Positions 1 through 10,415 of a stretch of DNA of 64,000 nt are shown here, piece after piece. The notes beneath the pieces were generated by a model, which was given only the letters and a program-made list of their open reading frames with translations, searched no databases and was not told where the DNA came from. The position numbers and the translations under genes are program-made. The DNA lies in the NCBI GenBank assembly GCA_036346355.1, contig JAYEVF010000041.1, forward strand, positions 186,001 to 250,000. The letters are read 5' to 3'. Numbering within the stretch: the first letter of the stretch is position 1; each line of letters opens with the position of its first letter. The DNA is from Rhipidocladum racemiflorum. Its lineage: Eukaryota; Streptophyta; Magnoliopsida; Poales; Poaceae.

Positions 1-653
1 CAAGGGTTAGATTTTCTCAAAAATAACTTGGTTTGAAAAGTTGGGTTGGATTAATAATGATGTTGATGGAAATGTGGTTTAGGATGGGAAAAATGTTTAC
101 TCAAACTTCTTGAAAAGTTATTTAAGCTTTACTTGTTTTTACTGCTTTCGAATCTACTTATGCTACTTTTCAAATGCTGTTTACTGCAAATATACCTTGA
201 GCTATTCCTTTGTACTAAGCCATGCATATAGTATATTAGCCTGCATTCTGTGCATGACTTGCTGAGTACCAAGTACTCACCCTTGCCATAATACAACACC
301 AGTTGAAGAGGAGACTATACCAGCTTTGGAGGAGGAGCTCCAAGAGGATCCGTCTACGTAGGAAGCGAGCCCAGTCAGTTGCCTGTGGTATACTGGATGG
401 CGCCACGATGTTACCTTATTTGATTTTCCGCTGCTACTATTTCTCTCTTAATAAGTTTCGCCCTGCGAGGCGTACATTTGTGACTTGACCATAAGGTCGA
501 GTAACCAGTTTGGTTATTTAAATAAAGTACTTATTTAGTATCGAGTGGTATGATTGTGATATTTACCGATGTTAAGACTGTGTGCACTAGCGTGTTCCTG
601 GACTAGTGCTGAATACACAGAGGGTCCGGATTTGCAAATTCGGGGTCCCGACA
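1..653 (+). repeat. T1 5' LTR (3' part only), Tekay-type Ty3/gypsy
   Basis: The LTR ends in gggtcccgaca at 653, followed after 4 bases by a tRNA-Met primer site. The same segment recurs in reverse at 15245-15371 and 21194-21700 in T2, which confirms it as LTR. It starts outside the window. By comparison with T2 (about 3.7 kb without its insertion) most of this LTR is missing. The short reading frame inside it (303-488) has no recognisable domain and I treat it as chance. Confidence 0.85.
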
Positions 654-657
654 GAGG

Positions 658-670
658 TGGTATCAGAGCC
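658..670 (+). other. T1 primer binding site (tRNA-Met)
   Basis: The 13-base string tggtatcagagcc matches the 3' end complement of plant initiator tRNA-Met, the usual primer of Tekay, CRM and many other plant LTR retrotransposons. It sits 4 bases after the LTR end and fixes the orientation of T1 as plus. Confidence 0.9.
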
Positions 671-870
671 ATACTGACTGTAGGCTCAACCCTAGCTAGA
701 ATGGTCGTAGTGAGGATAAAACCTATTTTCTAAAGCTAAAAATTTGTGAAGACAAGAAATGACATCTCGACTTATCCCCTTCTCTCTTTTCTTGTCTCTT
801 GCTGAAATTTTTCCTCACCTTGTCACAATTTAAAAATTCCGAGTTCTTACGTAAAGCACTCTTGTGACAG

Positions 871-1590
871 ATGGAGGAAGAGTTCAACTACGTTGATCTG
901 GGAGTTGGTCACGCTGCAGAACTTTGGCATATGCTACAAACTCTCGGAGATTTTGAGAAGCCGCAATACCAAGTGGAAGTGATCAGACAAGCGGGATTGA
1001 TCAAGGCTTGTGACGTGAAGATTGAGGTACCTGCTAGGAAAAAGGGCCCAGGCAATCGCCCGATACACTGCACTGCCAGGAGATCTACAATGCAGATGGG
1101 TATCCAAGAGGTATCACGACGAGCAATGCGGCACGTTACCCGTATCTACGCCAGAGAGTTGGAGAGCACGGTGTTCCGTTATCATCCGCGCAGCGATAAC
1201 CTTCTTGACCCGAAGGCGATTCAGGATGAGGATGCCACGGTTACACAGTTGGCACGATTTGTTGTCGCCCAGGAGGATGTACTAGATAATACAAGCAAGG
1301 AGCTACAGAAGGCCCGCAAGGAGATCACGACAGAGAAGAACAGATGGCGGGAAGCTCAAGAGTATGTGGCACACCTTCTGCGAAGGATTGACGAGTTGGA
1401 GATGACTTTGTACGGACCAGACCCAGAGCCAGTACTCGAGCTACACGAGCCAGATCCAGAGGAGTCAGATCTCGATGAGGACACTGCTTCTTCGACTACC
1501 ATAGAGGACACAGTTGCTGGACATGGCGATCGTTTCGCGCCTATGCCACAGCACCCGTACCCAGGCCGTGGAGGTTTTCTCGATGAGTGA
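871..1590 (+). CDS. T1 orf0, extra ORF upstream of gag
   Basis: A 239-aa protein lies between the primer site and gag, starting at the first ATG after the leader. The N-terminal two thirds is globular and basic. Residues about 130-180 look like an amphipathic coiled coil (ELQKARKEITTEK..., RRIDELEMTL). The C-terminus is strongly acidic and ends in a FLDE motif. T2 carries a clear homologue (14261-15031, 256 aa) with the same order of blocks, including RRST.QMGIQEVSRRAM and ED.ATVT.LARFV, so the protein has been under selection. From memory, rice RIRE3 and RIRE8 have such an orf0 before gag. No enzymatic motif is visible. It may be an accessory particle or nucleic-acid-binding protein, but its function is unknown. 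The frame is intact. Confidence 0.8.
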   Translation: MEEEFNYVDLGVGHAAELWHMLQTLGDFEKPQYQVEVIRQAGLIKACDVKIEVPARKKGPGNRPIHCTARRSTMQMGIQEVSRRAMRHVTRIYARELESTVFRYHPRSDNLLDPKAIQDEDATVTQLARFVVAQEDVLDNTSKELQKARKEITTEKNRWREAQEYVAHLLRRIDELEMTLYGPDPEPVLELHEPDPEESDLDEDTASSTTIEDTVAGHGDRFAPMPQHPYPGRGGFLDE

Positions 1591-1866
1591 GCATAGGTTC
1601 TATAGTGAGACTCCTTCGCCGAGTCGCGTCATAGAATAAAGAGTCACCCTTTAGGCGTTAGACTCCAGAGTTAGTTCGATTTGGATTTTCATTGTTTGCT
1701 GAGTGTGCAGTATGTGTTGCAAGGCCCTTAGGCATTGTAAGCAGCCATACCAAGTTATTAATAATAAAGTTGGACCTTAAAGTTACACCTTTCGCCCCGC
1801 ATAAGTTCCATATTACTTGTCTATTCTTGTTTCCCTCTCATCTCTAAACCTAGAGCAAATCGACAG

Positions 1867-4800
1867 ATGGTGAACACCCGTGGAAACTTTGGAGGCAATG
1901 GAAGTGGTTCTCGCCCAGCAGAAAACCCCAATGAGGGAGCACCAGCACCGCCACTGGATGTGCAGAATTTCGGAGCTTTTCTTGCTGCCCAGACTCAGTT
2001 GATGCATGCTATGATGCAACAAATGCAACACGTCACTGCTCAGGCCACTGCTAATCAAGTTAATCAGGGACCACGCCAGAATACAAGACTGTCAGAGTTC
2101 ATGAGAACTCACCCACCCACTTTCTCTGGGAATGCCAATCCATTGGAGGCCGATGATTGGTTAAGATCAATCGAGAGGAAGCTACACATAGCTCAATGCA
2201 TAGGAAATGAGAAGGTACTCTACGCTTCTCATCAGCTGGAAGGAACAGCCGCCGAATGGTGGGAGAACTTCTGTGCCACGCAAGAGAACCCTCAAGATAT
2301 CACTTGGGAAGAGTTCACAGCTGCATTCCGACAGTATCACGTGCCTGAAGGAATCATGGACCTTAAGAAGGAGGAGTTCAGAGCACTGAAGCAAGGTAAT
2401 CAGCCAGTGGCCGACTACCTGAACAAGTTCACACAGCTAGCACGCTACGCACCTGAGGATGTAGCGACAGATAAATCCAGACAGTCTCGTTTTATGAAGG
2501 GACTTAACTCAGGATTGCAAGTAGGATTGATCACCCACACCTTTCCAGATTTCCAAGAGTTGGTGAATAAGGCGCTTATTCTTGAGGACAAGCGCAAGGA
2601 ACTGGATGAGAACAGGAAGCGCAGGATGCAACAGCAAGGATCACGCCAGGGAACGCAACAGCGCCTGAGAGTTGCACCAAATCAATTCTTCAGATTCCAA
2701 CCACAGAATGCAACAAGGACACCATCCCCAGCACCAAGACCTGTCAATCAGAACTACCAGACCCCAGCCCCCGCTAGAAACACTACTCCAGGCAGTCAGC
2801 AAGGAACAGTGAGACGCTGCTACAACTGCAACGAGCCAGGACACTTTGCCAACAGTTGTCCGAAGAAGACAGCAGGAGTGACCCCAGTTCGCTTCAATCT
2901 AGGAACCACCCCAGCTAGGACGCCAGCACCAGGAGCCACACCCCAGACCGTGGTGAGAGGCCGAGTCAACCATGTCACCGCAGATGCACTGCAGAATGCT
3001 ACGGACGTCGTACTGGGTAAGTTACTTGTTAACTCAGTACCTGCAACAGTTTTGTTTGACTCTGGAGCTTCGCATTCGTTCGTTTCGCAAGGCTTTGCTA
3101 CTAGAAATGATTTGAGGATTGCAAGACTTAGATGCATGCTTTTAGTTCAAACCCCTGGTTCCGAACTCCGAACGAAAGTAGGATGTTCCGGGGTGAGAAT
3201 ACTAATAGATGGAATAGAATTCCTAGCAAACCTTATTATTTTGGAAACCCAGACCTTAGACATCATATTGGGAATGGATTGGTTATCCAAGCACAAGGCC
3301 GTATTGGATTGTGGACGAAGGACTATCTCAGTTGAGAGCCCTTGTGGAAAGAAAGTGGAATTTCAAGCTACTGCTGTTAGAGAAGGACAGTTGATGGTTA
3401 ACAGTACCAAGACAATCATCATAGAGGATGTCTCCGTAGTGAATGAGTACCCAGATGTTTTTCCTGAAGATCTACCTGGTATGCCGCCAGACAGGGACAT
3501 AGAGTTTGTGATAGAGCTTGTACCTGGTACAGCACCGATAGCAAAGAGACCCTATCGGATGTCCACCGAGGAGTTGGTTGAGATGAAGAAACAGCTAGAA
3601 GAGTTAATGGAGAAAGGATTTATCAGACCGAGCTCGTCGCCGTGGGGAGCACCAGTTTTGTTTGTCAAGAAAAAGGACGGAAGTTTCAGGATGTGCATCG
3701 ACTACCGTGCACTCAATGAAGTCACCGTGAAGAATAAGTATCCGCTACCCAGGATTGATGATTTGTTTGATCAGCTGAGAGGAGCCGGAGTTTTCTCCAA
3801 GATTGATCTGAGATCGGGATACCATCAGTTGAAGATCCGATCAGAAGATATTCCGAAGACTGCATTCTCGTCAAGATATGGACATTACGAGTTTACAGTT
3901 ATGTCCTTTGGACTGACGAATGCGCCAGCTTATTTCATGAATATGATGAATAAGGTGTTCATGGAATATTTGGACAAGTTTGTCGTCGTGTTCATAGATG
4001 ATATTCTAATCTACTCCAAAACGGAGGATGAACATGCCGGACACTTAAGGCGAGTTTTGGAAAAGCTGAGGGAACAGCAACTTTTCGCCAAGTTCAGCAA
4101 GTGTGATTTTTGGAAGGACAAGGTGGAGTTTCTTGGACATGTAATGACCGCAGAAGGAGTCGCCGTAGATCCAAGCAAAGTAGAAGCTGTGTTACATTGG
4201 GAGCAGCCGAAGACTGTGACCCAGATTCGGAGTTTCCTTGGAATGGCAGGATACTACCGCCGTTTCATCGAAGGCTTTTCGACAATTGCGAAACCTCTTA
4301 CGCAATTGCTGAAGAAGGAAAAGAAGTTTGCATGGACGCCAGAATGTGAGAAAGGATTTCAGGAGCTGAAGAAGCGATTGACATCAGCACCGGTGTTAGT
4401 TCTACCGGATGTTGCTCAAAGCTTCGATATTTATTGTGACGCATCGCGCCAAGGACTTGGATGTGTGCTGATGCAGAATGGAAAGGTCGTCGCTTATGCA
4501 TCAAGGCAGTTGAGGCCGCATGAGGAAAATTATCCGACACATGACCTAGAGTTAGCTGCCGTAGTGCATGCTTTGAAGATATGGCGTCACTATCTGATTG
4601 GAAACAGATGTGAAGTATATACGGATCATAAGAGCCTTAAGTACATATTCACCCAGTCGGATCTGAATATGAGGCAGAGGAGATGGTTAGAGTTGATCAA
4701 GGACTATAATGTTGGAATCCATTACCATCCCGGGAAGGCCAACGTAGTAGCCGATGCTCTGAGTCGGAAAAGCCATACCGTGAGTACGTTGCTAGCCACA

Positions 4801-6291
4801 AGTCAGGATGAGTTATGTGAGGATTTTCAGAAAATGAAGATTGAGGTGGTACCTAGCGGATTCTTGGCCGCATTAGAAGTAAAGCCTACCCTAGAGGATC
4901 AGATCCGAGAAGGACAGAAGGATGATGACAAGATCCGCAGGATTAAGTTCATCAAGGAGGAAGGCAAGGCAGAGGACTTCAAGTTGGATGAGCAAGGCAC
5001 GTTGTGGATGAAGGATCGCATTTGTGTGCCTAACAAGAAGGAGTTAAAGCAACTGATTCTGGAAGAAGCCCATGACTCCAAGTACTCAATTCATCCTGGA
5101 AGCGCCAAGATGTATCAGGATCTGAAGGAGAGATTCTGGTGGCCGAGTATGAAACGTGAAGTTGCCGAGCATGTTGCATTGTGCGACGTATGCCAGAGAG
5201 TCAAGGCAATGCATCAGAGACCAGCAGGATTGCTACAGCCGCTGAAAATACCTGAGTGGAAGTGGGAGGAAATCGGAATGGATTTCATTACCGGTTTGCC
5301 GAAGACTCAAGGAGGTTATGACTCCATATGGGTTATAGTGGATCGCTTGACTAAAGTAGCCCATTTTATCCCCGTGAAGACCACTTACTCGGGAGATAAA
5401 TTAGCAGAATTGTACATGATCAGGATTGTCTGTTTGCACGGAGTGCCAAAGAGGATTGTATCGGACAGAGGTACCCAATTTACCTCAAGGTTCTGGAATA
5501 AGTTGCATGAAGCCATGGGAACCCGTTTGAACTTCAGTACAGCTTATCATCCACAGACGGATGGACAGACCGAAAGAGTCAATCAGATTCTGGAGGATAT
5601 GTTAAGAGCTTGTGCATTGGCTTATGCTACCTCTTGGGATAAGAGTTTGCCGTATGCCGAGTTCAGTTACAACAATAGTTATCAGGCTAGTTTACAGATG
5701 TCACCTTTTGAGGCACTGTATGGTCGACCCTGTCGGACGCCATTGAATTGGAATGAGACCGGCGAGCGCCGTGTCTTTGGGCCTGATATTCTTCAAGAGG
5801 CTGAAGAGCAGATCGCCATGATTAGGGAAAGGTTGAAGATCGCCCAATCTCGACAGAAGAGTTATGCTGACAATCGTCGCAGGGATTTGAGTTTTGAACC
5901 GGAAGACTTTGTATACCTCAGAGTTACGCCTCTCAGGGGAGTTAAGAGGTTCCATGCCAAAGGGAAACTCGCACCCCGTTATGTTGGACCATTTAAGATT
6001 CTGAGCCGCAGAGGCGAAGTTGCTTACCAGCTGGAGTTGCCACAGTCGTTGGCAGGAGTGCATGATGTATTCCATGTGTCCCAGTTGAAGAAGTGTCTCC
6101 GAGTTCCTGAGGAACAGACGCCGCTAGAGTCAATTGAGTTGCAAGAGGATTTGACTTATAAGGAGCATCCCGTGAGGATTCTAGACACAATGGATCGAGA
6201 AACTAGAAACAAGTCAACCCGTTTCTGTAGAGTTCAGTGGAGCAACCATGAAGAAAGCGGTTTACTTTGGGAGCTGCCGAAGAGGATTTGA
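1867..6291 (+). CDS. T1 Gag-Pol polyprotein, Tekay/Del chromovirus
   Basis: One uninterrupted 1474-aa frame encodes the complete element polyprotein. In order: Gag (about 70-250, with AEWWENF); CCHC zinc knuckle CYNCNEPGHFANSC (318-331); aspartic protease with DSGASHSF (D398); reverse transcriptase with the FIDD active site (709-712); RNase H (first Asp about 858, YCDASRQG); integrase zinc-binding HHCC domain from about 1069; and integrase core D1139, D1200, E1236, spaced exactly as DD35E. A short chromodomain-like tail (PVRILDTMDRETRNK...) occupies about 1428-1474 and is expected to direct integration to chromatin. No stop, frameshift or missing catalytic residue was seen. The start is the MVNTRGN methionine, shared with T2. 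The element may be competent apart from its truncated 3' LTR. Clade assignment rests on chromodomain type, long LTRs and orf0. Confidence 0.93.
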   Translation: MVNTRGNFGGNGSGSRPAENPNEGAPAPPLDVQNFGAFLAAQTQLMHAMMQQMQHVTAQATANQVNQGPRQNTRLSEFMRTHPPTFSGNANPLEADDWLRSIERKLHIAQCIGNEKVLYASHQLEGTAAEWWENFCATQENPQDITWEEFTAAFRQYHVPEGIMDLKKEEFRALKQGNQPVADYLNKFTQLARYAPEDVATDKSRQSRFMKGLNSGLQVGLITHTFPDFQELVNKALILEDKRKELDENRKRRMQQQGSRQGTQQRLRVAPNQFFRFQPQNATRTPSPAPRPVNQNYQTPAPARNTTPGSQQGTVRRCYNCNEPGHFANSCPKKTAGVTPVRFNLGTTPARTPAPGATPQTVVRGRVNHVTADALQNATDVVLGKLLVNSVPATVLFDSGASHSFVSQGFATRNDLRIARLRCMLLVQTPGSELRTKVGCSGVRILIDGIEFLANLIILETQTLDIILGMDWLSKHKAVLDCGRRTISVESPCGKKVEFQATAVREGQLMVNSTKTIIIEDVSVVNEYPDVFPEDLPGMPPDRDIEFVIELVPGTAPIAKRPYRMSTEELVEMKKQLEELMEKGFIRPSSSPWGAPVLFVKKKDGSFRMCIDYRALNEVTVKNKYPLPRIDDLFDQLRGAGVFSKIDLRSGYHQLKIRSEDIPKTAFSSRYGHYEFTVMSFGLTNAPAYFMNMMNKVFMEYLDKFVVVFIDDILIYSKTEDEHAGHLRRVLEKLREQQLFAKFSKCDFWKDKVEFLGHVMTAEGVAVDPSKVEAVLHWEQPKTVTQIRSFLGMAGYYRRFIEGFSTIAKPLTQLLKKEKKFAWTPECEKGFQELKKRLTSAPVLVLPDVAQSFDIYCDASRQGLGCVLMQNGKVVAYASRQLRPHEENYPTHDLELAAVVHALKIWRHYLIGNRCEVYTDHKSLKYIFTQSDLNMRQRRWLELIKDYNVGIHYHPGKANVVADALSRKSHTVSTLLATSQDELCEDFQKMKIEVVPSGFLAALEVKPTLEDQIREGQKDDDKIRRIKFIKEEGKAEDFKLDEQGTLWMKDRICVPNKKELKQLILEEAHDSKYSIHPGSAKMYQDLKERFWWPSMKREVAEHVALCDVCQRVKAMHQRPAGLLQPLKIPEWKWEEIGMDFITGLPKTQGGYDSIWVIVDRLTKVAHFIPVKTTYSGDKLAELYMIRIVCLHGVPKRIVSDRGTQFTSRFWNKLHEAMGTRLNFSTAYHPQTDGQTERVNQILEDMLRACALAYATSWDKSLPYAEFSYNNSYQASLQMSPFEALYGRPCRTPLNWNETGERRVFGPDILQEAEEQIAMIRERLKIAQSRQKSYADNRRRDLSFEPEDFVYLRVTPLRGVKRFHAKGKLAPRYVGPFKILSRRGEVAYQLELPQSLAGVHDVFHVSQLKKCLRVPEEQTPLESIELQEDLTYKEHPVRILDTMDRETRNKSTRFCRVQWSNHEESGLLWELPKRI

Positions 6292-6351
6292 AGAAAGAGT
6301 TTCCAAACCTATTCTCAGAGTGAGCCCTGAATCTCGGGACGAGATTCTATT

Positions 6352-6362
6352 AAGGGGAGGTT
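6352..6362 (+). other. T1 polypurine tract
   Basis: The run aaggggaggtt sits immediately before the LTR start tgtaacacc. It would prime plus-strand DNA synthesis. Position and composition are as expected for gypsy elements. Confidence 0.8.
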
Positions 6363-7049
6363 TGTAACACCCCAAAATTTTGCTTTCCTTAAATTCATGT
6401 GTGATTTGGCACTTTGGTGAATTTTGGAATTTTCTGGAATTTATTTGGATTTATTTGGAATTTATTTGAATTTATTCCATTTTGAAATAATTAAAGAATT
6501 AAACTTTGCAAATAAAATTTTGTTGGAAATATTTTATTTGAGTCCAAAATGATCCAAAGTATTTTCCAGAATTTTTCTGGAATTTTTCTGAGTCTTTTGC
6601 TATTTTTAATGAATTAAATGAATTACTGGGAATTATTTTAATTATTAAATCGCTGGAAAATGCGAGTGGGTTTGCACTGTTCATCCGACCGAGCCCGAGT
6701 CAGACTCGAGTTCGAGTCCGACCCGAGCCACGTGATCCGGTCGAACCTTGATCGATCCGAACCGTTGGATCGAAATCCAACGGTCGGAATTTGGCCGCAC
6801 CGATCCAGCCGGATCCGGTCCGGATCCGTTGCGCCCGGGAAATCTGGGCCGTTGAGCGGGACGCGTGGACGGCCGTGATTGCGTCGTCTTCCCGTGACCG
6901 AGCCGGACTCCGCCGCCGCGTCCGGTTAGGTTTCCGCCTTGTGCACGCATGCCGAGGCCATTTAAGGCGTGGGTTATCGCCCGAGGACCGCCGTTCGTGT
7001 GCGCACCTGTTACCCTAGTTTCCAATGCCCAAGCCGCCGCCGTCGCCTC
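6363..7049 (+). repeat. T1 3' LTR, truncated
   Basis: It begins TGTAACACCCC, directly after the purine tract. The first about 690 bp align in reverse with T2 LTR sequence ending at 24808, including the phase-specific TATA-like catttaagg (6958-6966; gtatttaatg in T2) that should mark the start of the transcript. Homology stops at about 7049, where Y1 pol sequence begins. No target-site duplication is available, so this junction is a deletion or recombination breakpoint rather than a clean insertion. Confidence 0.8.
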
Positions 7050-7285
7050 ATTCAAAGTTTCTTTGCAGACCAAAGCATAGCATGTAGACCTACAAATAGC
7101 CAACTCATTCAAATCAGATTTTGTTGCAAGAAAACAAGCACCTTTCAATTTAATCTCATTCGGCTTAGCACAATCAATGTTAGATTCTCTCTGTTTATGT
7201 TGTTCAAGTCCTTTGGTGACAATCTGATTTTCACTCTTAGAATTCTCTCGATTTTTCTCTTTGCTAGATCTAGCGATTTCATCCT

Positions 7286-9151
7286 TTACAATGGCATCAA
7301 AGACATTGGGTGTAGCACAATTTTCTTTTCTTTATGCACAAAAGAGTATTGATTTGTTCTACCATGATGTAAACAATCCTTATCATATTGCCACGGTCTA
7401 CCTAATAACATAGAACATGCTTGCATAGGTACGACATCGCAATCAACATAATCATGATAGGAACCTAAAGCGAAATGTACTCTTACCATGCGAGTTACCT
7501 TGAGTTTGCCGCTGTTGTTGAACCAATGAATGTGGTAGGGCTGAGGGTGTGGTCTAGTGGAGAGTGCTAGCTTCTCCACCATGTCCATGCTGGCTAGATT
7601 ATTGCAACTCCCCCCATCAATGATTATTCGAATGGATCGCTCCTTGATGACGCCTTTTGTGTAAAACAAGTTGTGGCGTTGATTTGGATCGGCGCGAGCA
7701 ATCTGAGCACTAAGCACACGTTGTGCAATAATACTCAAATATTGGTCAGCATCACCAGCGCTCACGTGCACTTCGTCGTGCTCGGCATTTGGATCGCCGT
7801 CTTCATGTTCAGCGAGCAAAGCATATGTTTCTTCATCAAGATCACTTGCTGAGTCATACTCGCCGTCTTCACGGATTATTAGCACACGCCTGTTCGGACA
7901 CTCCTTCATCATGTGACCGAAACCCTTGCAGCGATGGCACTGAACATCTTTGGTGCGTCCCGTTGATGCGACCGACGACGACGAACTATTTGTAGTAGCT
8001 TGTGTGGCATTTTTCGTCGGCGTTGGTTGTGGTGCCGAATTTGCGGTGGTGGACGCCGTTCTGTTGATGGAAGAGGTCGGCGTGGTAGTACGGCCGGCAG
8101 GGGCAGCAGGGGTGCGCGGTGTCCACGAAGTAGTTCGACCTGCAGAAAAGTTAGTCTTGGCCCTTGATTGACGACCCTGCACTTCACGTTCAGCTTTGCA
8201 AGCAAGATGGAACAACCGAGTCATCGAATTATAATCTTTATAGTCTAGAATATCCTGGATTTCTCGAGTTAAACCGCCTAAGAAACGAGCCATAGAAGCT
8301 TCCTCAGTCTCAATTAATCCACAACGCAACATGCCAATTTGCAATTCTTGGTAATATTCTTCCACCGAATTCTTACCTTGCTGTAGGCGCTGCAATTTAT
8401 TCAATAAATCTCTAGCATAGTATGAAGGAACAAATCTATGCCTCATTAGCAATTTCAAGGCTTCCCAAGTGGTGGGTATATTATTTGGATGAGCACGGCA
8501 ATGTTCTCTCCACCAAACAGAAGCAAAATCAGTGAACTCACTTGTGGCAGCTCTAACTCTTCTATTCTCAGGGAAATCATGGCACGCAAATTTTTGATCC
8601 ACAAGTAATTCCCAACTAAGGTAACCATCAGGGTCATATTTACCTTCAAAAGGTGGCATATTGAAATTTACCTTAGGGAAAACATCATCTCGTTCTCGTT
8701 CCCTTGGTCGTGGAGGATCACGTCGCATACCTTGCTGATTGAAGCGTAGCCGTTGATGGTTACGATCATTATCGTAATGGATGGGGTTGACCTCCTCCAC
8801 ATCAGTGGTGTCATCATATTCGTGCTCTTCGTTCTGTTCTTCTAAATCTGTTGGGGGCCTCCCCTGTGGAGCTGAATTGTTGCTTGGACGACGGGGAGGT
8901 GGATTGGAAGCACCAGATGCAGCAGCTGCAAAAGTATCAAGTCTAGCCAAAATAGTAGCAAGAGTAGTGTTAGCAATCCCTTGTGCGGCCTCGATGGATC
9001 TGAGACGGTCTTCTTGCATTGACATACGCTCATTAGTGAGCCGTACATCCTCGCTAAGACCATCGGTGGTTTCCCTCGTCATCTTTTGGAAGTGAGCAAT
9101 GATGCCCTTGGTTCGTGGAGAGTGATGAAGTGAACTCTCGTCACCTGACAT
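7286..9151 (-). pseudogene. Y1 gag-protease ORF, frameshifted at its end
   Basis: The frame starts at MSGDESSLHHSP (an upstream in-frame Met at 9184 lies in the leader) and runs 621 aa. An N-terminal coiled-coil segment (MSMQEDRLRSIEAAQG) is shared with Y3. The Gag core follows (PPFEGKYDPDGYLSWE through YYQELQIGMLRCGL), then a Ser/Thr/Pro-rich linker, a CCHC knuckle (CHRCKGFGHMMKEC) and a protease with IIIDGGSCNNLAS. The protease has D-G-G where D-S/T-G is usual, which seems typical of this plant group. The frame ends abruptly at MSLMPL; homology continues in another frame (DEIARSSKEK..., KLKGACFLATKSD) to 7050, so a frameshift lies near 7290-7310. RT, RNase H and integrase are absent. It cannot give a full polyprotein. 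Confidence 0.85.
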
Positions 9152-10400
9152 GGTTAGTTGATGACAAGGAAACAAAAACCACAAGTATAATGTTCCTATC
9201 GACTACTAGGTGGCAAGTCTCTCAAGCGCTCAAGCCTATGACCCAAGTTCTTACAAGTTCTTACAATGCAGCAGGCGTTGTCGGCCGTTAGCGTTGTCAA
9301 AGGTTCTCCGAAGTTTGTGTAGAGCGATTGCCAAGGGATCGAACGCCTGTACGGGTAGAAAGTGGAGCTTGGACAGGCTTAATTTAGTAGCAAAAAGGTT
9401 AGCAATAATCCAATCAGTGAATGCAAAATTGAAGAATTGTTCAACGTCTAGTCACTAGTTGCTGACTCGAGGCTAGCAAGGACTGTGACTCAAAACTGTG
9501 GTCGGCGACAAGATGCAGTTCCACAAAGAGATGAAAAAAAACAGCGCGAAAAAAATTCGCGAAAGAAGGGAACTATCTCAAAAGACTGGGAATCTTGTGA
9601 AACAGGTTTAGCACATAAAAATTTTCGGATCTGTTCCAGACTCTTTTTTTTTTTTTTTTTTTTTTTACGGAACGATCCGATTCGTTTTTCTTTCAAGTGC
9701 TATGCAGGCGGAAGACCAGTCGTGTGACCAGTCGGGCGGCCAGGTGGGCGATCGATCGGCGCCGACCGATCGGCGAAACGATGGCGACGATCAGGCGGCG
9801 ACGATCGACTAACAGTGGCGACTGATCAGTGGGCGACGATCGGGCGACGATCGGGAAGGCGACTCGATGGAGGCAACCACGGCTAACAGTGGCGATCGGT
9901 CAAAGCGGCGACCACTGGGAGGCGACGATCGGGAGGTAACCACTGGCTAACGGATGGGCGGCCGGTCAAAGCGGCGACCGATCGGGAAGGCGACCGATCG
10001 GCTAACAGAGGGCAGCGGTCGGACGACCAAGTGGCGACGATCAACCGGCCGATTGGATGAGAAGAAAGCTTCGGTCCGAACTCCTTTTTCTTTTTTTTTT
10101 TTTAACAGTTCGGGACCGACACGGAACACAACTCGAAACGGAACACAACTCGAAACCGAACACAACTCGAAACCGCTGTGGGAGACAAAATTTTCTTCTG
10201 ACCTGGAACTAGACAAGAATTCAGCAACTCGACACGACGATGCAACCAAAAATTCAATAACGCAATGCACTGGAAAGGAAAATGCGAGGCTCAAATTGTT
10301 TTGGTATGGGGAGATCCAATCTGATGGCGTTTCTCTGGACTATAGGAAAGATATCAATCTACTAATCTAGGGTAAAGAATTCTCACCGAGCAACCTGGTT
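9152..10400 (-). other. Y1 untranslated leader with GC-rich repeats
   Basis: The 1.25-kb leader has no coding signal. It holds a 27-base T run (about 9638-9666 on plus). From about 9715 to 10050 there are many degenerate copies of a short unit built on ggcgacgatcggg and ggcgaccgatcgg. Near 10120-10170 three close copies of aacacaactcgaaac occur. The Y3 leader (53791-54999) lacks the GC-rich array. Confidence 0.7.
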
Positions 10401-10413
10401 TGCTCTGATACCA
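10401..10413 (-). other. Y1 primer binding site (tRNA-Met)
   Basis: On the minus strand it reads tggtatcagagca, two bases after the LTR end CATCA. It is the same arrangement as in Y3. Confidence 0.85.
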
Positions 10414-10415
10414 CT

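Noticed and set aside
5701..6190. Antisense frames within T1 pol
   Set aside because: Shadow frames of the real plus-strand polyprotein.
9638..9666. T run as the tail of a LINE or SINE insertion
   Set aside because: No target duplication or LINE/SINE body adjoins it; it lies within the continuous Y1 leader.
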